This document shows positions 47,321 through 55,838 of a stretch of DNA of 64,000 bases, piece after piece. The DNA lies in contig QKWP01000111.1 in NCBI GenBank assembly GCA_003550325.1, positions 425,309 to 489,308 of the forward strand, written 5' to 3'. A program made the translations under genes and the position numbers. The notes under the pieces were generated by a model. The model made no database searches, was not told the DNA's origin, and was given only the letters and a program-made list of their open reading frames with translations. Numbering within the stretch: position 1 is the first letter of the stretch; each line of letters begins with the position of its first letter. This stretch comes from Gigaspora rosea. Its lineage: Eukaryota > Glomeromycota > Glomeromycetes > Diversisporales > Gigasporaceae.

Positions 47321-47843
47321 CCTATTGGCGTAATTGCTAACAGAATGCAGATAGTATTACTTTTATTAAATCACTAATTCACTGGGGCCTTTCTTAACTG
47401 TCAGGTCCCCTATATGTCAGGTCTATATACATTATTACTTTTAATAGTAATTCTAATTCTATTGTGCACAACCAGGTTTAACTGACTGACCTATTTACTA
47501 CCAGAGGCTTTAACTGGAACTATCCAATTTTTCAACTGGTTTTAACTGGTTGACCTATTTACTATCAAAGGCTTTTACCGAAACTGACCAAGTTATTTCA
47601 ACTGGAGTTACACTGGAGGTATTCTAATTCGAATTTACTAACCAAATTTTTATTGGGATTGTCCTAATAAGTACGCATATGACACAGATATTGTTAGATT
47701 TCCAACTGCAGTCCTAGCATCCTAGTTCAGTCTGTTCGTCTTATGATTGAGTATAGTTTTTCTTTGTCCGCTAGTAGGGCTTGAACTAGTGATCTTATAT
47801 TTGGCAACCTAGAAGCATAACCACTATACTATCGACCCACAGG
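47321..47843 (-). mobile_element. second tRNA-headed SINE-like element, minus strand
   Basis: Read on the minus strand from 47841: a tRNA-like head with A box tagtatagtggtta (47831-47818) and B box actagttcaagcc (47790-47778). A body of about 400 bp follows, ending in an A-rich tail (complement of tttttttaaa at about 47313). Similar tatatatatttttt-type sequences flank both sides, which fits a target duplication but is low-complexity. The body contains an internal direct repeat of about 65 bp (47471-47535 and 47541-47606). It is distinct from the element at 35.5 kb apart from the head's 3' end. Confidence 0.55.
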
Positions 47844-47888
47844 ATATATATATATTTTTAAATAAATTTTTTAATTTAATTAATAATC

Positions 47889-48697
47889 CGCCTGTCTACT
47901 GAAGAATGTCAAAATGTGGCGTGCTTCCATCTAAATGTTTTTTTCTTACTAAGTTAACGATTCATGTCCACTAATTGAAAGTTGTAGAACTTGTCGAGAC
48001 GCATCTAACAGTGGTTAGATCATCCAAATCGGCCAAGTGGATGGCGAGTTATCATTGAAAAACGATTGGCCAACTATATAAAAATCCATAATGGAAATTA
48101 CATATAAAAATCACTATAGGCGAAATGTAGTGTGCTTCCATCTAAAACTTTTTTTCTCACTAAGTTAACGATACATGCCCACTAATTGAAAGTTGTAGAG
48201 CTCATCGAGACGCATCTAATGGTGGTTAGATCACCCAAAACCGGCCCACTGGATGGCGAGATATCGTCGAAAAACAATTGGCTGACTATAAAAATCTCAT
48301 AGACATTTTTATAGTCGGCCAATCTTTTTTGACGATATTTCGCCATCCACTGGGCCGATTTGGGTGATCTAACCACCGTTAGATGCGTCTCAATGAGCTC
48401 TACAACTTTCAATTAGTGGGAGTGTCGTTAACTTAGTGAGAAAAAAGTTTTAGATGGAAGCACGCCACATTTCGCCTATAGTAATTTTCATATGTAATTT
48501 CTGACACAGATTTTTATATAGTTGGCCAATCGTTTTTTGATGATAACTCGCCATCCACTGGGCCAATTTGAATGATCTAACTACTGTTAGATGCGTCTCG
48601 ACGAGCTCTACAACTTTCAATTAGTGGACATGAATGGTTAACTTAGTAAGAAAAAAGCTTTGAGATGGAAGCACGCCACATTTCGCCATTCTCTAGT
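47889..48697. mobile_element. quadruple nested palindrome
   Basis: Four related arms (starts near 47920, 48130, 48300 and 48500), two in each orientation, each carrying ttaagttaacg or its inverse, agttgtaga, agacgcatctaa, a ccaagtggatggcgag-type word and gattggcc. The outer ends ctgtctactgaagaatg and cattctctagttgataggcag are inverted. The structure is a foldback MITE inserted near the centre of a second foldback of the same family. Confidence 0.8.
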
Positions 48698-49247
48698 TGA
48701 TAGGCAGATTATCAATTAAATAATTTTTTTGCATAAATTCATATATAAATTAGGTGAGTTAACTCATTTGATTTATAAGTAACAGCACTCATTAGGGTCA
48801 TGTTTTATGACTGATATATAGTAATAAAATTATTATATTTTGGTAATTGATATAATTTTGAATTAAAAATTGTATTTTTATATTTAGAAATAATAATTAT
48901 CTTAAATTTTATAAAATTTTAAAAAATTTGGGATTATATATAATTTGTTATGCTAAATAATTTTTGTTATTTTTGAAATTTAATTAGCTAATAAAAAATT
49001 AATTTTTACTATGCAGTTATTTTTTTAATTAATTTTGTACAACAATAAAACCAGTCAAACAAAAAAATTTAAAATTTACTTAAATTTAATTATTTTAAAA
49101 ACTGTAGCATAAAATTTTTTAAACTTTTTTTATTTAAAAGGTATAGATATGATGAATTTATAATTTAATTTTTCACTTAATATTTTATATATTTAGCTCT
49201 GTTTAAATTTTTAAAAAGTGTCCACAGTAATATATGGTAGGCCACTG

Positions 49248-49715
49248 TCTATACCTTCTTCTATAATCAATTTTCAACATGCAGCAAAAATTTCTTCCTG
49301 GTTTGATTGATATTCAAAAACTTATAACATTAATGTATTCAAGCTGTTACTTAGAGTAGTAAAGATGGGTTTGATACAAAAAAAAAATTAAATTATGTGA
49401 TAATAAACCTGGCCTAAAAATTGTTATAAAGTGAGCATTCAAATGAATACTCAGTCTTTTAGCTGAAAATCTGATGAAAAAGAAAGTACACCTGAAAATA
49501 TAAAAGAATCTATTCTTAATTGTATAAATGATAAATCAACTGTTATTTTATATGATCCAAAACTTAGAGACTTTATGATTCCTATAGTCTTAAAATACAT
49601 GAATATCTGCTAAAAATACTCATCAAGCACAAATCAGAAAGCAAGATGGTAGATTTTCAATAGATGATTATGAGGTATTTCAAATATGCAAAATGCATGA
49701 GGTCTACTACAAATA
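49248..49715 (+). pseudogene. old BTB-TLDc copy, piece 3 of 3
   Basis: Continues piece 2 after the 6.1-kb insertion: tctataccttcttctataat, then TLDc remnants matching 1365-1850, ending in the well-preserved reading FSIDDYEVFQICK near 49655-49690. Confidence 0.8.
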
Positions 49716-51190
49716 AATTGAAATTATAGTTCATGTAGATAAAAATGCACTATAATTATGTTAATGGAAACAATTAAAGGGCAAATCTATTTGTAACCGT
49801 GGTTACAGTTCTGTTCCAATCAAATTGCTTGATTAGGTATGACAAAAAAAATTGAAAAATTACAAATCGCACTAACTTCAAATTGTGCCTATGAAACCAA
49901 TATTTTTTTCTAGCTAAAAATGCTTCTTAAGGTGTTTTATTATATAATAAACTTTTTCCTAACTCTAAATCAACCCTAACCCTAATCTGGTTACTGTCAC
50001 TGCCGGTGACAAGCACATTTTTCAATAAATTAAACCTACCTACTTTGAAAATTTTTATATATAGTATCTTGTTAAGCAATTGTGATCTGTGTTCAGTCCT
50101 GATATTGTGGGAAAAATAGATAGTATTACATGCACAAAGCCATTATTATACTTTGAAATTAAACAAAGTTTGTATACCAAATTGTAAAATAATTAGTTAA
50201 AAAAAAATTAAAGATACAGTACATTATTGTTTCATTCGGCATCATTATAGATCAAGTGTCTTAAATTGTTTTGCCACAATTATTTCCTAATACATTATTG
50301 TAATGTGTGCAGGAAAAGTGCAAAATAAATTTACCTAAAGATTTGAATGTTCCATAGCCAAATATATTTAATAATAAACAGTATCATCAGATGAACAGCA
50401 TAAATACAAATAAAATAAAAGAGATCTTGTAATTCACTCATATACTAAATGTTCTGTAAATATTCATAATATTACATGACAATACTATATTACGAATTTA
50501 CCATTAAAATAAAAGAAATGATAACTATCAACTTCAAGTAAGTATTTAGAAGAAAGGTAAATGATTATGAGAAAAAAACTATATTTCTAAGATGACAGGA
50601 TTATTAGCTTCAGCGCTCTCCTTATCTCTAATGTACAATAAGTCATTCCAATACACAATAACTACGATGCTTTAAAATCATACTATATCAGCTAAATTCT
50701 TACTGTCTATATGTAAATGATGGTTGGAACTTTATATTGAAGACAAATTTTAATATCTCAGACCAGTAATTCTATTTCGTATCAGATTAACATTCATGTT
50801 TAAACAATAAAAATAAATTGTATAAAGATATTAAATAAGAAAAAAGAATATGAAATAAATTTTTAAGTATAACTCCATATTTTAGAAAGCAAGGGATAGT
50901 GATAGGGTTGGAAATAGTGGTAAAATTAAAATAAAAATTCACAAAGAATATTTAGGAATATTTGTTTAGAGCACAATTTTAATTGCTATGAGAAATTTTC
51001 ATTTACAAATGATTTCAGAAAGTTATTATAAACACGTACGTGCTAGGTTTGTGACGCAGGCAAAATTTTTAAAGTTCATTAATGTTAGCGTGATTAGAAT
51101 AAAACTAGAGGTTAGGTATCGCTCAAGAAAAACCTTTTGTTAGAGTACTAAAGGTCACTTTAAAATCTATTGATTACTAATACTAAATTA
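49716..51190. repeat. duplicated 3' flank of the old copy, carrying a MITE
   Basis: Pairs with 1851-3560. The MITE at 49791-50012 is an extra insertion. No gene seen. Confidence 0.75.
49791..50012. mobile_element. GATCAGGTGT-family MITE, short copy
   Basis: Termini ttgtaaccgtggttacag and the diverged inverse ctgtcactgccggtgacaa. The core words gattaggtatgac, tatgaaaccaat and ccctaaccctaatc are shared. The duplicate flank at about 1925-1985 lacks it. Confidence 0.7.
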
Positions 51191-51345
51191 ATATTAGGGT
51201 TAGGGATGGGGCAGGGGGCATAGTCTATACCAAAATTTTACGAGAATTTTTTTTTGTTAGAGCCTCAAAGATGAGTTCATAGACATAATCTAAAAACACA
51301 AAATATACATTGATGATGATAACCACTGGTGATAAATAGCAAACT
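51191..51345. mobile_element. GATCAGGTGT-family MITE fragment, inverted
   Basis: attagggttagggatggggc, ggcatagtctataccaaaat and tttttttgttagagcctc are the reverse complement of the family's right half (compare 38780-38890). It is followed by an A-rich tract (51350-51430). Confidence 0.6.
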
Positions 51346-51435
51346 TCAAAAAAATAAATATATAAATAAAATTAAAATAAAAAAAAAAACTTAAAAAAAA
51401 AATAGAAAAAAATAAATAAAAAAAGAACAATTAAT

Positions 51436-51660
51436 TTTGGTTCGAGTGAACCAAATTCAGGGTCGTTTGAACCCAATTCGGGCTCATTTGAACCCAATTG
51501 GGTTCATTTGAACCTAATCGGCTATTTAAACCCAATTGGGCTCATTTGAACCTAATCGGATCATTTTAACCCAAGCCGGGTTCATTTGAACCAATTCGGG
51601 TTCATTTAAACCCAAGCTGGGTTTACTTGAGCCTTTATTTAAATTTTAAACCCAGGCCAA
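51436..51660. repeat. tandem array of a palindromic word, about 24-bp unit
   Basis: About nine units of GGGTTCATTTGAACCC-like palindromes joined by aatt/aatcg spacers (variants ggctcatttgaaccc, gggttcatttaaaccc). Each unit can fold on itself. No coding or known regulatory role. Confidence 0.85.
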
Positions 51661-52014
51661 TCTATACCTGGAATAAAATTTTGAAATCTCACTTCCGGGT
51701 GCTAGGCCTAAGAGTCAAAAAAAAAAAAAAATCAAAACTCCAATTCATCAGATTATCTACCTCCGAAAATTCCCGCTGACCTATAAACAATCCCGAAATG
51801 GTCCGATATCAATGCCATGATAATCAATATCGATTGTTTCGAACAATATTTATTAAATATCATTTAAATAAACATTATTATGCTTGTTTTAAAAGAATTG
51901 GGACAAAAAAAATAAATAAATAAAAAATTTGAGGGTTTTTGAAAAATTTGGGTCGGCGGGTAAAGCTAAACGAAAATTTTAGTTTGTGTGGCCTAATTTA
52001 TGTTTATCATGCTT

Positions 52015-52113
52015 TGATCGTGTAAATCTACATAGCTGACGCTGATTGGCTGTGCATCAGATTATAAACCGCATACAAATGCACGCCTGTTGATCAGCGT
52101 TACACATTTCCAA
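52015..52113 (+). promoter_or_regulatory. promoter block of BTB-TLDc copy 6
   Basis: Has the full set: cgtgtaaatctacatagctg, acgctgattggctgtg, cgcatacaaatgcacgcctg, with inverted CCAAT box attggct near 52045. 51880-52000 upstream also matches 8880-9010. Confidence 0.55.
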
Positions 52114-53636
52114 ATGTTGAAATTTTATGACAAACTTTCGCAAGATTTTACCAAACTTTTTGAAAGTGAATATAATTATGATACAATTATTGAAGTTGGT
52201 GAACAACCAGATACTCAACTTTTCAAGGTACATTCTGCAATCTTATATCAACGCTCTTCTTATTTTCAACAGAAATTAGCAAATACTATTAAAGGAAATA
52301 ATATATTTAATATTAAATTGCCCAATATTTCTGTTAAAACATTTAATATTGTTATTAAGTAAGTTCTTTGATTTTATGATAATTTTAAAAATTTTACGAT
52401 AAGTAATAGAATTAACAATTTTGTATTTTAATTAATTTCTTATATCCTGTAGATATATTTATGGCGGTGTAGTTTCTTTAGAGAACCTTGAAACTTCTTA
52501 CATACTTGATCTTTTGATCACTTTCAATGAGTTCAATTTTTCAGAATTCACTCGATCGTCTTCAAACTCTCCTTATTGAAGATAATGCATCTTGGCTTCG
52601 ATTAAATGTTTCTCACATTTATCAGATTAGTTTTCAAAATGAAAATTTCAAAGCTTTGCAAAAATTTTGTGATGAAATTATTGTTAAGCACCCAAATTTA
52701 GTTTTTGATTCTGATGATTTCACTACTCTTCAAGAGAATGCATTGATTTCACTTTTAAAACATGACGAATTACAATTGGATGAATCTGTAATTTGGGATA
52801 AAGTTATTTTGTGGGGAAAAGCGCAAAATCCAAATTTACCATCTAATTATAAGCAATGGAATGAGGAGAATTTCAAATCTTTAAAAATTACTCTTAAAAA
52901 CTGTTTACCTCATATTAGGTATTTTCAAATTCCTGGTGATGAAGTCTTAGATAAAATACGACCTTATAAAAAGATTCTTGAAGAAAATTTGTGGGATGAT
53001 ATTATGGCAAACCTTGTATCTCCAAATAAGCCCGTTACATCTACTATTTTACTCCCTCGCAAAACATTGACAACTCCACTTCCTCCTAGAAAATCAATAT
53101 CTATACCTTCTTCCATAATTAACTTAGAACATGCAGTCGAAATTTCTTCCTGGATTGATCGACGTTCAACAATTTATGACATAACAGAAATTCCATATGA
53201 GTTCAAACTGTTACTTAGAGGTAGTAGAGATGGGTTCGATGCTAAGCCTTTTCATAAATTATGTGACAATATACCTGGCTTAATAGTTGTTATAAAGGTT
53301 GAAAATTCAAATGAAATACTTGGTGGATATAATCCTCTTGGCTGGAACTCTACAAATGACGAATATTCAAAAGCACCTGGTAGTTTTATTTTTTCTTTAA
53401 AAAATGAGAATATGAAAGAATCTATTCTTAGTCGTGTAAATGAACAATTAGATGCAATTTATTATGGTCAAAAACATGGTCCCTGTTTTTATAATTTTGG
53501 ACATTATGATCCGAATGGCCATAAAAAATGGTATTATTCTAACAAAATTAATTATCAACCTCCAATCAGAAATGCAGTAGATGTTTATTTTTCAATAGAT
53601 GATTATGAAGTATTACAAATATGCAAAAATGTATAA
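52114..53636 (+). pseudogene. BTB-BACK-TLDc gene copy 6, single frameshift
   Basis: Exon 1 52114-52358, GT-AG intron 52359-52452, exon 2 52453-53636. It matches intact copy 5 throughout except for one extra base near 52545 (gaattcactcgatcg where other copies have gaatccattgatcg), which breaks the frame inside the BACK start. After it the frame is open through BACK, linker and TLDc (EIPYEFKLLLRGSRDGF, ILGGYNPLGWNST) to FSIDDYEVLQICKNV. One lesion in an otherwise intact gene could be a sequencing error, in which case this is a second working gene of about 479 residues. Confidence 0.85.
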
Positions 53637-53855
53637 ATTTTACTACAAATAAGTTTGTCATTTATAGTTTATATAGATAAAAATGTGTTAAAAATGACGG
53701 ATATCAAGTTATCCTTATTGTCCTTTGATCAATTACAGTATTAAATAGTTATTTCATAATAAAGTTTTATATAATAAATTAGACTCGTTTTTCTATACTC
53801 AATCTTATTTATCGATCAATTGTGATCTATGCCCTTAAGCTGTGGGATAAGTAAT

Positions 53856-53971
53856 AGATATTTAATGGATTGCCGTAGATATCATGCATAATCACGGGGC
53901 GGCGCAGCCGCACTGACGCATGATGACCGCCCCGTGATGACGCATGATATCGAGGCTGACATTAAATATCT
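53856..53971. promoter_or_regulatory. G+C-rich hairpin at the Crypton left end
   Basis: Three successive pairings: agatatttaatg/cattaaatatct, atatcatgc/gcatgatat and atcacggggcgg/ccgccccgtgat, around a small loop. It is inside the element, next to the recombination repeat, and upstream of the recombinase ATG (54044). Possible roles are a recombinase-binding arm site or a transcriptional element (inference). Confidence 0.7.
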
Positions 53972-54043
53972 GTTTTATCCCTGGATCCTAACGTCCGTGA
54001 TTTTCCCACTGATATTTTCTCTTTTGACTTTTCTTTCTTAAAA

Positions 54044-55417
54044 ATGCCAAACCGACGTCAAAAAAAGAAAGACTTTCATAACACAGTAGTTCCTATTTTT
54101 ACTAGTGCACGCACTTATACTCCCGAAAGTATTTCTGAAGAAAGTACAAGCTCTGTGTTAAATTCTGATACCAGTACACCAAGGTCTGAAATAGAACAAA
54201 AACTGGATTTTTACAGGAAAAAAGCTGCAGTTTACAATACGGAAAAGTCTACACAAAACTGGATGAAGAAGTTTGAAGAATTTCGTAATCAATATAATTA
54301 TGTTACACCACTTGAATCGATCGAAGATCCTCATCTTATTGAGCAACAATTATGTGAATATGTTGCGCAAATGACTAAGAAAGATGGTAACGAATATAAG
54401 GCCACAACTATTAAGCAAGCTATCGATGGAATTAATAGATACATTAGTAAAAATGGAGCAATTCGTGGTTTTAACTTGCATGACAAATATCAATTTCCGA
54501 ATTTGCATGATATTTTAAATGGTAAAATGAAAGATTTACAAGAGAAAGGGTTGGGTGAAAAGGAAGGATCGATGGCATTAACAGCTCAACAAGTAAAAGA
54601 AATTCTAGATGATGAATTCTTGGATCCTAAAACACCTCAAGGTTTATTGTATAGAGTTTTTTTCCGTATCGCGACTATTTTTGCATGCAGAGGTGGAGAG
54701 CATTATACACTCCAAATCAATCAATTTCAGATTCAATCTGATGGCAGCATTTTATTTTACCGATACCGTAGTAAGAATAATCAGCGAGGAATTCAAGGAG
54801 GTGATGCACATCAAATTCACTTACCACCTGATCCACCTGGTACTTTTGGTCCCATTAGTGATTTTATGAAATATATTTCCAAACGTCCTTCTGATGCTCC
54901 TAGCAATTTTTATTTACATCCAAACTTGAATTGGCGAGATACTGGTAGTTGGTATTCTAAAAATTATTGTGGCATAAACAGGGTTGGAAATTTTATGAAA
55001 GATATTGGGCAAAAAATTAAAGTTAAGCTTCCTGAAGGAATTTTAACAAACCATACTGGTAGAAAAACTGCGGCTCAAATTCTTCAAGATGCTGATGTAC
55101 CAGAAGATGCAATTATGAACTTTACAGGTCATAAAAGTGTACAAGGAGTACGTGCATATAAGAGCGTTAATGAACATCAACAAATTAATACAATAAAAAC
55201 TTTGATCGGTACTATTGAACCATCTAATATTGAGCCATTGAGAAATTCAAACAAGATAAATCAAGTTTCTTCCACTATACCTGAAATTACAGGATTACAT
55301 GTTAATAGTAATACCAATACTGTCGCTCAAGATATAAATATGGTTCAAGGAGAATTTCAAAATCAACGATCTATTTTTAATAATTGCCATTTCACGAATG
55401 TTACATTTCATTTTTAA
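54044..55417 (+). CDS. Crypton tyrosine recombinase, intact
   Basis: A single-exon 457-residue protein that cuts and joins DNA through a phosphotyrosine to move the element as a circle. The N-terminal part (about 60-150) looks like the helical core-binding domain (QNWMKKFEEFRNQYNYVTPL ... TTIKQAIDGINRYI). The catalytic domain (about 180-385) has the expected residues: Arg216 in FACRGGEHYTL, Lys244 in YRSKNNQ, His337 and Arg340 in NHTGRKTAAQIL, His363 in TGHKSVQ, and Tyr372 in VRAYKS. The Asn/Thr-rich tail (about 395-457) has no known domain. The ATG at 54044 is the first in frame after the hairpin. No stop or frameshift is seen, unlike most sequence nearby, which suggests recent arrival or activity. 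Confidence 0.92.
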   Translation: MPNRRQKKKDFHNTVVPIFTSARTYTPESISEESTSSVLNSDTSTPRSEIEQKLDFYRKKAAVYNTEKSTQNWMKKFEEFRNQYNYVTPLESIEDPHLIEQQLCEYVAQMTKKDGNEYKATTIKQAIDGINRYISKNGAIRGFNLHDKYQFPNLHDILNGKMKDLQEKGLGEKEGSMALTAQQVKEILDDEFLDPKTPQGLLYRVFFRIATIFACRGGEHYTLQINQFQIQSDGSILFYRYRSKNNQRGIQGGDAHQIHLPPDPPGTFGPISDFMKYISKRPSDAPSNFYLHPNLNWRDTGSWYSKNYCGINRVGNFMKDIGQKIKVKLPEGILTNHTGRKTAAQILQDADVPEDAIMNFTGHKSVQGVRAYKSVNEHQQINTIKTLIGTIEPSNIEPLRNSNKINQVSSTIPEITGLHVNSNTNTVAQDINMVQGEFQNQRSIFNNCHFTNVTFHF

Positions 55418-55830
55418 TAAGCATTATATTTTATTACAATATTGATAATAATTTTTTTTTTTATACATATAATTCATTTAAAATAATTATGTGAAAAATT
55501 TCTTAGGTAGAATTATAATTCAAAATTAGCAATAAGAATTTGTAAAGGACTAATTCTATCAATTATTAATAGCACAATATCGAAATTATAAAAGGCAATT
55601 ATAGTGTAGCATTTTATATTGTTTAAAGAAGTACAATAAATAAAATTTGCTTTTATATAATTAAAATGTTGATTCCGTATAAGACAATTTTAAAGATAAA
55701 CATTTTATTAAAAATTCACGGGAGCTGCATAATATGATGAGGGGCCGTTGAATAATTTTTGATATTTTCACGGATAATCAGTTGCATGAAAATATCAGTG
55801 TTTAGTATCACGGACGACCATTAGGAGACA
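55418..55830. other. Crypton 3' non-coding region
   Basis: AT-rich sequence after the recombinase stop. The last 110 bp contain repeated atattttcacgga / gaaaatatcagtg words that are inverted relative to the left end. No gene. Confidence 0.6.
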
Positions 55831-55838
55831 TGGGATAA

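Larger units (their letters stand above)
43175..49247. mobile_element. 6.1-kb nest: long-arm foldback element filled with other insertions
   Basis: Termini: tagtggcctactatattatt at the left and its imperfect reverse complement ending ggtaggccactg at the right. Pairing continues inward (gagctaaatatataaggtat with its inverse; ccttttaaataaaaaaaagt with actttttttatttaaaagg). The right arm (48700-49247) is nearly unbroken, while the left arm is scattered over 43175-46230 by inserted MITEs. Arms near 46090-46210 pair with 48720-48830. Flanks show only a 2-3 bp possible duplication (TC/TCT). No transposase is readable. The core element without inserts would be about 1.2-1.5 kb (estimate). Confidence 0.7.
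53843..55838 (+). mobile_element. complete Crypton element with 8-bp direct repeats
   Basis: TGGGATAA occurs at 53843-53850 and again at 55831-55838. Between the repeats lies sequence absent from the other D1 blocks, and the D1 flank resumes immediately (aagaattttactacatagta). The uninterrupted paralogue reads tgggaataa at 32210-32218. Short direct repeats without TIRs are what site-specific tyrosine-recombinase insertion of a circular Crypton is known to leave. The element carries one intact recombinase gene, a G+C-rich hairpin at its left end, and short inverted similarities (ttatccc, cgtccgtgat, cactgatattttc) near 53972-54018 and 55760-55838. Confidence 0.85.

Noticed and set aside
48182..48412. 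76-residue minus-strand frame with mirrored ends
   Set aside because: It spans the centre of the nested palindrome. The protein's own sequence is an artefact of the inverted repeat.
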